Assembly (NCBI RefSeq): GCF_026151205.1
Contig: NC_087073.1
Coordinates: 1,640,001 to 1,700,000 of the forward strand
Origin: Bolinopsis microptera
Taxonomy: Eukaryota; Ctenophora; Tentaculata; Lobata; Bolinopsidae
Length of the DNA: 60,000 nucleotides
Direction of reading: 5' to 3'
A program made the translations under genes and the position numbers. Below are positions 22,052 to 33,970 of the stretch, piece after piece; position 1 is the stretch's first letter; each line of letters begins with the position of its first letter. The notes under the pieces were generated by a model. That model was given only the letters and a program-made list of their open reading frames with translations, did not search any database and had not been told where the DNA came from.

Positions 22052-23061
22052 GGGGGGGGGGGGGGGGGGGGTGGGGGGGGGGGGGGGGGGGATTGGATTT
22101 TTTTGTGAAACTTGGTTTCGAGATAGCAGTTGACCAACAAACTAGGACAGGTGACCGACCTTTTGAGGGGGTCCCGGACCCCAACCGCCAACGGTGCCCG
22201 CGGGGCAGCACGGCCCATATTTGGTCCAAATTAGGCTCAATTTAGCTAAATACCCAGAACATGCCCCATAAACCAGATATAGGTGCTTTAACTTGGAGCT
22301 TAGTGGGTCGGCTGGAACTCGTATATTAATTTTTCATCAAGATTGGACAAAAAATGACTGAGTTATGAGCCAAAAACCATAATGACCATAATTGGGCATA
22401 CCACCATCAGCTATCGATGATCGATTTGGCCCATAAATTGTCATATATCAATATTTTTGAATGAAATACCAACTTTATATGGAAGGTAAGCCATAGCTAC
22501 ACATTCCTCTATGATTATCAGCACAGTACTAACTAACTGTGGATTCTGTGTTTAAATAATCGCAAAAATGAACAACATCGCCAATATCTCAGTTCGCGAT
22601 ATTTGGCAAAACTGATTTCGCTCAAAACAAAGAACTCAATAGGGTTTCCAATATTTTTACAATATGAAATTTTCAGAATCAACGTAGAATCGCATTTCGA
22701 CTTAATTTTGTACTGAAATTTGCGCCAAATCCAAAACTTTTCCTGGCATTTTATTTTTCAGAATTATGCCGCCAAATTTTTAAGTTTGATGTAAAATTCA
22801 TATACGAAAGATCAGAAGACCACTAGCTACAAGTATGCACCCAAATCTGGGTTATGGGCATTCTGGGTATTTATGCTAAATTGAGCCCTAATTGGGACCA
22901 AATAAGGGCGAGGCTGCCCCGTGGGCACCGTTTGGCGGTTTGGGGTCTCGGACCCCCTGAAAAGTTCGGTCACCGGTCCTAGTTTGTTGATCAACTGCTA
23001 TCTCGAAATCCCGTTTCACAAAAAAATCAGGTGAACCCCCCCCCCCCCCCCCCCCCCCCCC
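21937..23061. mobile_element. Fold-back element with long inverted arms and poly-G/poly-C ends
   Basis: Two arms of about 175-190 bp (22092-22270 and 22848-23035) are inverted copies of each other. Shared landmarks, read inward, are TTTTTTGTGAAAC, TCGAGATAGCAGTTGA, CAACAAACTAGGAC, CGGTGCCC, GGGGCAGC and CTCAATTTAGC. The left arm is preceded by a 155-bp almost pure G tract (21937-22091, a few T and one A) and the right arm is followed by 26 C (23036-23061), so the homopolymer belongs to the terminal repeat. The 580-bp centre has no ORF. No target duplication is evident. Confidence 0.85.
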
Positions 23062-24290
23062 AACTACATGTTTATTGAAAGCTTCTACAGTTAACCATCG
23101 TATCTCTTAGTATGTTTCTAACCCAACTCCATTCAGTAATACATTGATGTCTACCAACCAACCCCTCATATTTGGACATCCATGGCATAAATACCAGTAT
23201 TAACCACTCCTATCTATAAATCAGGCAACCCCTTCACTGATTGGCACTAGGATTGAAAGCTTTATTCCCCGATAGTAATTAGTTTCATAGGTTTCGCTTA
23301 AGGTCGCCCTTCCTTGGAATTGGTAATAATGTATGGCAGTGGACCATGGGTCTGGTTTCTCACCTTTCATATAGCAATGTTTACAGAAGTCTAAGACAAT
23401 TGACAAGGTCGCATCGTTTTAAGACTTCTGTGGCAGGATTGTTCGTCACCACCAATGCTTTCCTTCCTTTTTACTGTAGATTACCACCACGGTGCCTGGT
23501 CTGACCAACCTAATGCCCGGCGGAAGTAGGACTGTTAGTGTTATATTGTTTGATTATGTTACACCAAATGCTACTATTTTAAGCCTTTCCATGTTTCACC
23601 AATAAAGTGTATCTCTGTCCGGTCCCCTCTCAAAGAACTTACAATAAAGATGAAGAATTTGAAAACTACGATAAAAAAAAAGGTGAAGTTTTGAAAACGC
23701 TCCAATAGAAGAAAACCTGTCCATATCTACTTACAATATAACCACTGCAATAATATCACAGTTGAAACAGTACTGCAGATAATGCCAATAAACTCAGTAT
23801 TGCATTAAGAAAAAACACAGCAGAATGTGAGGAGCGTCCAAAATTCACCTTCCGGAGACAGTCCGGGCGAAAGTGACATTCAAATAACACGCCGGAAAGA
23901 GCAGTCATCAAAGCTAAAAATGTATTGAAAAAACTGTCTTGTTTAGAAAGCGCAAAAAATGACCTGTGCTGTCATTGTGAGAAAATGGTAGGAGGAGGGA
24001 AAAAACGCCCAAAAAGTTCAAATAAAACTCAAAAACTAAAACCCTGACCTGAAGAATTAACGGACATCTTTGACCGATTGAAAATAATAGACATGTTTGT
24101 AAGAAGCTGGGAGGCAACAGTATCGCTAAACAGTAAGGTTGATATCTTACCCAAAATATTATCACGAAACAGTCATATAACAATTCTGTCACGATCTACC
24201 CGCTTCGCCGCTTCGGGGCCTTCTCGAATTTACACAAAACTTTGAGGAAGAAATCAGAGAACTAATTCTTCTTTCTTCCAAAATCTGAGT
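23062..24290. other. Noncoding stretch, nothing firm
   Basis: No gene recognised. Short ORFs near 23221-23406 (minus) and 23914-24192 (minus) have no recognisable family. The right part may belong to the eroded retroelement that follows. Confidence 0.3.
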
Positions 24291-24299
24291 TACAAGTCT

Positions 24300-25260
24300 C
24301 GTTGATATATCGTTCGATGCGACATGCACTTTAAAAAGCCAGAAAAGGAAACCGAAACGCATTTATCACCAGTTTAAGGAACTCCACCCCAATGATATCA
24401 TATCGTTTTCGATCTCTGGGGTCCGTTTTGCCAATAATAAAGAAAAGTACCTAAGGATATTAGTCATCATTGACATCACACTGGTTGGGCAAAGCTGTTC
24501 CAACTGAAAACAACAACCGAGTGCAGTGATACACACAAACATTGTTAGACACCCTGATTTTCTAGGTGATGGGCTACCTAATCAATGTCATACTGACAGA
24601 GGGCCACAATTCAACCTCAGAGGTGCTCATATCGTATTTAAATTGCTAGGAATGATTAATCATTCTCAATCTCATACTTGTGCATACACTCCGAAAACGA
24701 AAGGAGGGAAGTGAGCGATGGGTAAAAAGTGATAAAAACAAGCTCAAAAGTTTTGTTCTGAACAGCCACAAACTTGGCCTCAAATGTATGCAACAAGTAA
24801 TGTTCGCCTATCGAAACGTCAAAAACGAAAGGACACGGATTTAGTCCTCAATTCTACACACAGGCCCAACTTGCCAAGCAACCCATGGACAAACATTTTC
24901 AGGGACAATTTCCCTCAAAAGAAATTTGAGACCAGAAGTGAATGCTTACGAATTGTACAAATGCTCCGATCGACCTATAGCTGGATGGTTGAACTCCATC
25001 TAAAAGAAGCAGAGAAATTGCAAAGCACAGTTTGACAAACAGATGAATCATTAAGCAGTTTGAACGCGGGAAACTGGGTTCACTTGTGACGCCCGAGAAG
25101 AAAGGGACAGCACGCCTTTTGTCCAACTTTTATGAACCATGTCCGAATTTGTCATAAGTAGGAGATTACGATTACAAACTTGACACAGAAATTCGAGAAT
25201 ACATCCGATGTGCCACAATGATCTTTAAGGCTGTGAAGAACGTGGCTACACGAAACTTCG
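24300..25260 (+). pseudogene. Degenerate Ty3/Gypsy-type integrase (retrotransposon pol remnant)
   Basis: Pieces of a retroelement integrase appear in order but in different frames. There is a Cys-rich start (C-x2-H-like, near 24320), a D-x-WGP motif at about 24410-24430, then HTDRGPQFN (about 24590), the central Asp and its neighbours, followed by an AYTPKTKGG segment where HPQxNG is usual, and a VMFAYRNVK stretch (about 24800) matching the V-x-FAYRT block of the C-terminal part. Frameshifts and stops separate them, so no protein can be made. No LTR was found. The strand is plus. Confidence 0.65.
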
Positions 25261-25749
25261 ATCCTCCAGATTCCAGAACAACTAGAGTGGGATCATGAGT
25301 CAGTTTCCAGAACTAGAAACCGAAGAGGCTGACCTACAAGAGTTGAATAATCCCTTACCTGAAAATGACATTAATCGGCAAATTGAAGATCCAAATTGTA
25401 CCAAGGATGATTCTAGTTAATGGACGTCTGTGCCTATCAACAACTAAATATGCTTGCTGTGATTAAAGCAATTGAACAGCATACTATAAAGTACAAATGA
25501 ACTCCAAAGTTCACACCTAAAGAAGAAGAAACAAACTGTTAAAGCATGTAAAAAATCGTGTGAACAAAGAAACAAAATTTGTTTACTACACCACCGTGGT
25601 AACAGTTAACTTTCAATGACAATGCGAACTTGTTCCTTATCTAAAAAGTTCTTTACGACTAACCACTGAAGTTGTACATTTGCTATCAAAGAAAGTGAAC
25701 AATATTACAACAACAAAAGCACACAAAAACGTGACAATAAGGTCCTTAT

Positions 25750-26654
25750 CGGACCTTATTTTTGGACGGACATTTACATAAACGGACATAATTGTGAACT
25801 GACATAATTCTGAACGCTCGAAGGCATGCAAAACCATCAAAATCCGAATTTTTTTTTTCAATTTTTGACGTTTACTAATTTCAGCAAATGAATTTTTAAT
25901 CCATTTTTTATACAGTAAGTAAAATAGCAGTTCATTAGCAGTACAAAATGCTAAAATATGTGTACATGATCATGTCTAATATCAAATATCATCTCCATTA
26001 AATAGGGTTTTCGTGCATGAACTAGTCCCATTGCTTAAACAAGCATCAGTGATTTTCTAGCTTTGTGAAACCTTATTTTATCAAACTACCCCGGTCCTGC
26101 ATTCAGTGTAACTTTTACAAGCCATTCGCGTGAAGTGGTTGTAACTTAGAACATCTTTAAAGTTAACCTTAACATCACGTGGAGCTTTCCTAGCACTGTT
26201 TCATTACCTCCCCTCAAGTAATATGAACTAAAAAACGTCGGACAATGTCCTGCAACACGATTTACCGTAATATCTAGAGCTGAACATGTTTTCATGTTGG
26301 CGAGGGACACTCAGAACAAAAGTTGTTGAGTGAGTCCATGATTTCGTTCATTTTTCCGCCAAGTACCCTTGAAAACATCATATACTAAGAGATATATTTC
26401 TGTAGCGCGGGTCCTACTATAGCTCAAGGGATGACACTAACATACTAGAGTAGTCTACTATCCGGCACAATAAAGTACTCATAGTTGTCATATTCTGGGT
26501 ACAAAGTTCGAAAGGAAAAATTTTTGACAAAATTTCAACGGACTTAACTTGTGAGGTCACATACATTAATTGACAACGGACTTTATTTGAACGGACATTA
26601 AGATGAACGCTAGGGCCTCCAGCGTTCAAGTAATGTCCGTCCAAATAAGGTCCG
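25750..26654. mobile_element. TIR element, about 905 bp
   Basis: The left end CGGACCTTATTTTTGGACGG and the right end, read inverted, CGGACCTTATTTGGACGGAC, are terminal inverted repeats. Both continue inward through a GAACGCT-GGAGGC / GAACGCTCGAAGGC block. TAT flanks both ends (25747-25749 and 26655-26657), a possible 3-bp target duplication. The inside is AT-rich without a transposase ORF, so it is non-autonomous. The sequence just outside the left end (AATAAGGTCC) is itself the inverse of the end, suggesting a second nested copy. Confidence 0.7.
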
Positions 26655-26915
26655 TATCTGTACAAAACAGAAAGCAATCACAGCTCAGACCACTTCCAAG
26701 ACAGACCAAAATCTGGTTAGACCTCAGTTAGCACACATTATCGTTAGCTTAACCAGCTGACCATGGCAACGCCAACGTTGACGATAATTATCGTTGCCTT
26801 ATTATTGTGCTATACCACTTGAAATAGATCAAGTACAGATGAGACAATGTTGAACACAACAGCTCGCGTATTTGCTGATCGGGAACAATCCTATAAGCTA
26901 AAGGGTTGATTACAT

Positions 26916-27167
26916 TTGCCTGGTCAGTCAGTCCTCTGGATCGTGCTTCTACCTGCATCATTGGAGACTCGAACACTGGTTGCCTTAAATTTGGACTCGA
27001 CCCCAAAATCCAATTGGGAAGTTCTATCAGGAAAACAATATTTTGCACCCACCATCGAGCAAATTGACCCTTACATTTCTTGTGGCCACCAGCACACCGT
27101 GATTTTATGTGGTCTCAATGACATCAGACAAGAAAATGTAAAGTCTCCTGTAAGGGGCGCGTTTTAA
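26916..27167 (+). pseudogene. Possible SGNH/GDSL-like fragment from a LINE
   Basis: An 83-codon open frame with SGKQYFAPTIEQID followed by HTVILCGLNDIRQ. The GLNDI motif with preceding hydrophobic strand resembles the G-x-ND block of SGNH hydrolase domains found in the first ORF of some CR1-type LINEs. No start or continuation is visible and the call is tentative. Confidence 0.3.
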
Positions 27168-27739
27168 GCCTGGGCTATAAGTAAGCGAAATACTAAGTGT
27201 AACGTGAAGATCATTGGATTGGGATATCTAGTACATATCCGACAGCGAAGCATCATCTAAGGGCTAATTACGTTGATATAAATAAAAGAAAAGTGTATAT
27301 AACCTGATGTGAAGTTGACTGAGTCGATGACATGAGGGAGATTATCAGATTGGATCATGATGTAGTCAGCACCAAGACGGGAAAAGGGCAACCGATACAA
27401 GCACATGCATGCGGCGGATCAGAATATTATATTATGGCTCCAGTCCTCATGCCAGGACCGCCCAATAAACCAAATATTTGCCTGGTTTAGCATATATTGA
27501 TAATGGCCTATCTCAAGCTCTGCAACTAGCTGGGGCAATGTCCTACCAGGACGTATAGTCATAATGCACTATGGTAAAGCCGTCCGTACGCTTAGGAGGT
27601 GCACAATATTGCTCGTCGCTCATTATGGCTTATGAAATGGTCGTAATTTAAAGTTGACTTTTTGTAAAAATTAATTTTTATTTTTATGCAAGACACTTAT
27701 TTTACTTCGAGTATCCAACAGCCACATTGTCACACAAGT

Positions 27740-28037
27740 GCAACCACCATTACAGGAAGCGAAGGATTTTTGTTTTTAGCCCGTGACGGTTAAGGTAGTG
27801 TGGGTACCATACATTCTTCGCCGAAACTTTGGCTGCAATGTGCAGCTCCTCATTTAACCCTCACACCCGATTTCTCGAGTATTCGGCTGATAGACCGGGC
27901 TGGCATAGAACCACACAGGATCACTTAGCTGACGTCAACGACGCTCACCCCACGACCCAGTTCAACAGTGGGCGATTTTGAACCCGCAACCTCACGATTG
28001 CAAAGCTGGCGTTCTAACCAACTGCGCTACCTGGCCG
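27740..28037 (-). mobile_element. tRNA-derived SINE
   Basis: The minus strand from 28037 starts with a tRNA-like head: an A box TAGCGCAGTTGG (28029-28018) and a B box GGTTCAAAATC (27984-27974), the internal RNA polymerase III promoter. The acceptor and anticodon stems do not pair well, so it is not a functional tRNA. A body without coding potential follows (CCCGGTCTATCAGCCGAATA and beyond) to roughly 27740. The 3-prime end is not sharply defined. Confidence 0.7.
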
Positions 28038-28126
28038 ATAAAATAAAAGACTTAAATAAAGGTGACACTAACGTCAAATGGCAAGGATTGAAATAGTTAT
28101 ATACATCGTCAAACAAAATGGCAACC

Positions 28127-28550
28127 TTGGTCGTTTAGCCCCGGACAGTCTATGCAAACGTCCTATGCAACGTCCAGCAACAACAAAAAAACCGTCTATG
28201 CACCGTCCACATGCAACGTCCCCTGCACAATGAACACTCTATGCACACTTCCCTGCACGTCAGTCATGCAACGTCTATGCAACGTCAATGCAACGTCTAT
28301 GCAACGTCCCTGCACAGTACCTTATGAACACCGGCTACTAGCCGGCAACTAGCCGGCAGTAGCCCCTTTTTTGTAATAACAGCCCCACAACGTATCACAT
28401 AACAACCGCCTACTAACCGGCCCTTGCAGGGAGTGTGCATAGAGTGTACATTGTGCAGGGACGTGCATAGACGTCGCATAGACGGTTTCTTTTGTTTGTT
28501 GCACGGACGTTGCATAGACGATGCATATACTGTCCGAGCTAAACGACCAA
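28127..28550. mobile_element. Palindromic MITE with about 130-bp inverted repeats
   Basis: Starts TTGGTCGTTTAGC and ends GCTAAACGACCAA. The arms share GGACAGT, repeated TCTATGCAACGTCC-type words, a GCAACAACAAAAA-like A-rich patch, and CCCTGCACAATG with ACTCTATGCAC. Each arm is internally made of 10-12 bp words built on ATGCAACGTC. The centre has CCGGCTACTAGCCGG. No ORF; no clear target duplication. Confidence 0.85.
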
Positions 28551-28639
28551 CTTCCCCTACAAATTAAACAATGAAGTGGATTCACCCTATGAGTGTAAAA
28601 TATGGTTACGATGCATTAGATTTTTGGGTGTATTACCCT

Positions 28640-30612
28640 AGCAAGGCGAACTAAGTCGATAATCCATAAAGTTGTAAGGGGCTGACTTTTGATTGTTGAA
28701 ACCACAGATTAGCGCAGGCTGCAAAATTGTTCATGGAGTCATGTACCGACCCCAAATGGCTGCTTTGACAGCTTTTGTGAAACGCTGGAGTTAATTGCAA
28801 GACAGCTAAATGGAAAAACTGTCAATTTGTTGGCGACTTTAACTCAAACATACTTAATATTTCTACCAGTTTCCCAGCTCTTTGAGGATACATTGTACAG
28901 AAATGGCTTCTATCCGACTATATCCATTGCAACACATTTTCGTCAAAACTGTAAAAGTTCATGTATTGATAACATTTTAACAAATAAAATAGAGAATGTA
29001 GTCTTATCAGGTGTTATCGAGGAGCGGCTTGGTGAGCATGCCCCTATATTTACCTTTACCTCAGCAGAGACCCCTCGCAATACAGAGCCCCAGAAACATG
29101 TCCGATATTATGATTACTCAAGCTCCAAATTAAAAAGTTTTGTAACTGAACTTGAGGTGAAGGTAAACCAGCTGACTCCTTCGACACAATTTGATGAGTT
29201 TACGGCATGTTTTGACCAGACACTTGATAAACACTGTAAACTGGAAGTACCAAAAGTGACAAAAAGAACTCCGAAACTCAACCCATGGATTACAGACGGT
29301 ATCATCCAGTCGGTAGAAAGAAAACATGAACTACGTAAGGAGTGGTCTGACACTGTTACCAATAAGAACCCTGGTGGTAATCTCTTGTTCTACCAAGTAT
29401 TTAGCAATTATCGTAGGATGCTTAAAGCCATCATTAAAGCTGCCAAACGTTCGCATTACTGCAACGAAATCCTCAACAACTGTGAAAACAGCAAGAAAAC
29501 TTGGCAAATTATCAATGAACTTAGAGGCAAGAAGAAGAGACAAACCAAACCCCCGTTTATCATTGATAATCAAAGAATAGTTGATAGAAGGACAATCGCT
29601 AATGGATTCAATGCTTGGTTTGTCTCTATTGCACCCAAGCTGAATGAGACGCTTAATGACCTATCTCATGGCATGCCTATATTACCCATGAAAACTTTTT
29701 ATGACTTCCTGAATAAAAGAAATGAAAAAACTATTATGCTAGAAGATTGCTCCCCGAACCGAAATATTGAAAATTATAAATCAGTTTGAAAACGGCAAAG
29801 CTAGTGACATTCCAATAAGTGTAATAAAAAAGTCATCTCATATAATTGCACCTGTCTTATCAAATTACTTCAATATCCTTATGGCCGAAGGTATATTTCC
29901 AGATGTCCTGAAAACTGGTAAGATAACACCTGTATATAAGAAAGGTAACCCTGAAGAAATTGAGAACTACCGTCCTATATCCACACTGTCTGTCTTCGGT
30001 AAAATCTTCGAAAAGCTCATTTACTCAAGAATATACGGATTTGTTAGCTCTCAAGGAGCCATATCGGAGACACAGTTTGGATTTAGGCAATCCCATTCTA
30101 CATCTCATGCAGTCAATTACTCTGTAGATTTAATTACAAAATCTCTTAAACTCAAGAATCATGTTCTAGGAATATTCATTGACTTAAGCAAAGCCTTTGA
30201 CACTATCGACCATTCAACACTACTTATAAAATTAGAGGGCTGTGGAATTAGAGGAGTAGCAAATAACCTTATAAAAAGCTACTTAACAAATAGACTACAA
30301 TACACCGAAGTTGTGGGAGAAAAATCAGACACCCTATCTATTCAATTTGGTGTCCCGCAGGGTTCAATACTTGGACCTCTCCTATTTCTCCTCTACATGA
30401 ACGACATCTCAAACAGTTCTAAACTAGGATCATTTGTTACATTTGCTGATGATACCAATATATTTGTTGTAGGAAAAACAAAACGTGAGGCCTATGAACG
30501 TGGAAATAAGCTTCTTTCATCATTGCAGTCTTACATGCGAGCAAATAAGTTACATATAAATATGTCCAAGTGCTGCAAACATACACGTCAAGCCTCCCTT
30601 GAAAGGTTCTAA
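28640..30612 (+). pseudogene. LINE (non-LTR retrotransposon) ORF2, frameshifted
   Basis: The end of an APE-type endonuclease is seen as GVMYRP near 28740 and a GDFNSN-type motif near 28833 (in shifted frames), then IDNILTN and LGEHAPIF, the usual S-H-P/A-P block. A linker with WITDGIIQSVERKHELRKEW leads to the reverse transcriptase: NYRPISTLSVFGKIFEKL, FIDLSKAFDTIDH, FGVPQGSILGPLLFLLYMND and FADDTN. The order and motifs fit the CR1/Jockey group. A frameshift near 29780 separates endonuclease-linker (28827-29789) from RT (29767-30612), and a stop follows shortly after the YADD-type box. Degenerate thumb sequence continues to about 31080. Confidence 0.9.
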
Positions 30613-31520
30613 GTCAAGTCACTATCAGATGATGAAGTAGGACTTACTATAGACAACTTTCCGATAAAAAAAGTTTCATCCACTAAATCCTTGGAGTTTT
30701 ATTAATTGATGAAAACCTTTCATGGAAGAACACATAAAGCCCTTAAGCGAAAATCTAAATCCATTTCCACTTATTCCCCCCCCCACCTTATGTCGACTTC
30801 GCTGCTCCCTTCCCAGATTTCTACATCAACCACTATAACTCTAACTTTTGTTTGAATCCCATCTCTCTACTGTATATTCTGTCTGGGTGGGGCAGCGAAT
30901 GCTACGTATAAGCTCTCTGTTTAACCGCCCAGAAGTACTGGTCTTAGGGTTATGTTCGGTGATAGGGAGCTTACCTGAATAAGTTTTTAGACCTGTGGCC
31001 ACGTACCAGAACCAATAGGCCACCAAAGACTAACAACAAGTTTTTCAGAAAGAACATACTAAACCGCATTTCAAACAATAATTAAATCCTAGCTATCCAA
31101 AATCTCTATACATAACCACTGTTACCTCGAGCTCTACAAGATAATGAAATTTCGTCCTCCAATATCCTTACATGAGGCTACACATGCTCACAAGAAGCCG
31201 ACCCTACTTATTTTGTCAGCTGACCCACCTGATAACATAATACAAGATCAACCAAAATTTTTTAACATGATTACTACTCCAAAAAATTAGTAAAATGGGA
31301 TGAACTTTACCATGATGTGATGGTTTGCGGGGAAACTAAACGTGGCACTATTAACTAATCCAACACAGCCACGCCCCGCTTGATTGGACATCAAAAGATT
31401 TTGACCTGCAACAATATTGTCTTGTTTCCACCGAAAGATCACTACTTGCTGTCACACACATGTCAGCGAAAATTCCCCTAGTCTAAGTGTTTTTCCAAGT
31501 TCTGTTCTTGTGAGAAAAAT
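30613..31520 (+). other. Eroded 3-prime part of the LINE
   Basis: Translations in three frames show broken continuation of the LINE ORF2 (for example an ILGVLLIDENLSWK-like segment at about 30690, typical just after RT), but no intact frame. No defined 3-prime tail. Confidence 0.5.
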
Positions 31521-32564
31521 AGTGTGAGAAAGTCTTAATAAAATAAAATGCAATGGTATATTTTTGAATTTGTTTTTAACATTTAATTTTATAATGCAGT
31601 ATAAAGAAATTTTAATTAGCACTGTAATAGTTTAAGAAATTTATAATTAGCTTATTATAACCATTGAAAAAATACAACGAACATAATTTTTCAACAGCTT
31701 CTCCCAATATCCATCTTAAAGTTTGCATCTTATAATCCTCAAACTACACAATTTAAACTTAGCATATATAAGTGTGAGACTTTTCTGTCACAACAAGACT
31801 GTAACCCATAGTAACCAAACACAAACAGAACCCTTACGTCTGCTAACAATTTTCTTCTGATCCTCAAATGAGCCCTTCTCTAAAAACTCACTGAACTAGC
31901 GTTTAGGTGTTGCAAAAAGCTTTCAGGTTCAGCAAGCACATTCCCAGTGCCCCGTTAGTTGCCTGTCCCCTTCAAAATCAAAACACCAGTCAAGGACAAA
32001 AAGTACATACACCAAAATGATCATTAATTTTTATAATTGATTTACCATCTCTTTACTCTGTAAAAAGTGCTAAAAATTAAATTTCTTGTTTTCATGAAAA
32101 ATTTCTTGTTTCATTGATCTGAAAACATTGTCATTTTGTAAGGCTTTCCGTGTCATTTTGTGAGGCATTTTGATCAAAATTGATGATCAAACAAACACAT
32201 TTAGGCTCATCATGAGCTTACTGGGTTTAAGAATACCAATAATTAGGCAAGGGGCATCCAATATAAATATGCCATCTTTGCATCATAAAATAAAACTGTC
32301 ATTTTGTGAGGCATAACACTGTCATTTTGTGAGGCTAGGTCATTTTTTTGTCATTTCTTCTACCAAAGTCACTAAATCAGTTTTTTTATTTGACCAGAGT
32401 AGTCTTTGATTGACATAAGTCATGGTAGTACCTGGTTTTCTGGGGTTAAATTCAAAACTTTGGTCTCCATTCTGGGTAACAGTTAGGCGGGGCAATGACT
32501 GAACAGCAAAAACGTCCATATTTATGTAAGAAATATAGATTCTATGTCATTATCATTCCTTGGG
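31521..32564. other. AT-rich spacer with TCATTTTGTGAGGC words
   Basis: No gene. The word TCATTTTGTRAGGC occurs at about 32133, 32151, 32300 and 32324, then again at 32655, 32672 and 38970, suggesting a dispersed or tandem-born motif of an unknown repeat. Confidence 0.5.
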
Positions 32565-32697
32565 AAGTGTTAATTAATGCTTTTTCTTTCATACAGTAAA
32601 AGGAATAGGGTTCAATGTATAGGGAACCTAAGCTACAGCATGGTCTATGTGGGCTGTCATTTTGTGAGGCCTGTCATTTTGTAAGGCCGATACCCGT
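32565..32697 (+). repeat. Direct repeat flanking the zinc-finger cluster, copy 1
   Basis: A block beginning CTTTTTCTTTCATACAGTAA and ending GGCCGATACCCGTA. A near-identical block lies at 38885-38997 at the other side of the zinc-finger cluster in the same orientation. Copy 1 has one extra TCATTTTGTGAGGC word. Confidence 0.85.
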
Positions 32698-33446
32698 AGC
32701 ATGCATTTTCTGATGTCTTAATAAATTTGATTTCCGAGCTGCTGCATACAAAGAATCTGGACATTTATATGGTTTCTCTCCAGAGTGAGTCTTCATATGT
32801 TCTTTTATGTTTGATTTCCGAACTGTTGCATATGAACAATCTGGACATTTAAATGATTTCTCTCTGGAGTGAATTGTTACGTTATATTGAAGAGTAGCAC
32901 GAATCTTTTCTTCAGGATCACAATTTCCAGAGGAATGCAACCACTTTCTGATCTATTCCTGATTCTAGATCCTACACTAATATTATCATTATCACTTTGA
33001 AAATCATCACATTTTGGTATTTTTCGTTTGCCGGAGATTTCTACGTGATCTTTGATATGTTTAATGAAACTATTCTCCTCAAGAATCTTTTCCCCACAAA
33101 CTGAGCAGAGAAAGCCACCAGACTCTCCATTAATTTCTATCTGCTCCGTTTTTACTTCTGATTTAACAACATCAGATCTATTTTGAACACAACAACCAGA
33201 TTCTTGTTCTGTAACGTAACCATTTTCATGAACAGTGTCTCCAGTAAATTCATTGAACAAACTTTGTTTCTCATCCTTTTCTAGTACTTGTAGGTCAGGC
33301 TTATAATGACGTTCCCTGACATGTTCAATAAAATACTTCTCATAAAAAAGTTGTTCACCACATGCCGGACACAGAAAACCTCCAGTTTTGCTTCTCAAAT
33401 CCTCTTCTTCAATCTTTATTTCGCTTTTAATGTGAGGACATGACAT
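32674..33446 (-). pseudogene. C2H2 zinc-finger gene, copy A, one frameshift
   Basis: The frame opens MSCPHIKSE, then an N-terminal CPAC-x12-H-x4-H-like finger (FLCPACGEQLFYEK), an acidic linker and a second atypical finger (FLCSVCGEKILEE). A T-run near 32926 is one base shorter than in copy C (ATTT versus ATTTT), so the frame breaks before the finger array. Beyond it are a good finger (FKCPDCSYATVRKSNIKEH) and one with the second Cys changed to Ser (CPDS). The usual end MHAN is replaced by MHATGIGLTK because the flanking repeat begins there. Function if intact would be DNA binding. A consensus error at the homopolymer is possible. Confidence 0.8.
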
Positions 33447-33970
33447 CTAAAGAGTATTCTGGTTAAATTAATAGAATAATTCAAGAGGAACTTAAAATCA
33501 GTAGTAATGTTATCAAGAATCAAGATTGCTGTACATCTATTATAAATTTGGTACAATACAGTGTTTTGCAAGATAAGTTTTTGATGAATGAATTTAGTCA
33601 GAAATGGAGATTTAAGTCAACATACATATAAATAAGCAAAGAAGACAATTGCATTCCAGAAACTATATTTATTAACATGGGCATGAGAAATAATGTATAA
33701 GCTACAAAATTGTGTCTAAGATGATATGAAAGTTTTTGAAATTATTTCATTCTGCAAGTTATTTCCAAATTGAAATATCTAAATACTGAAAAGGATAGAT
33801 TAAAATTAAAGACTCTAGTTATTCATCGTATTTTAAAACAACACTTCAGATGTTCAGATAAAATTTATCATTTTAACACGTGACACAACATCATTAAAGT
33901 TATAATATTTAGTCAATATAGTGATGAGAATGGAATAACTCAGAATACAAATTTTAATAATTTTAATTAC

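Noticed and set aside
27966-28037. A functional tRNA gene on the minus strand
   Set aside because: A and B boxes are present but acceptor and anticodon stems do not pair and an unrelated body follows; called a SINE instead.
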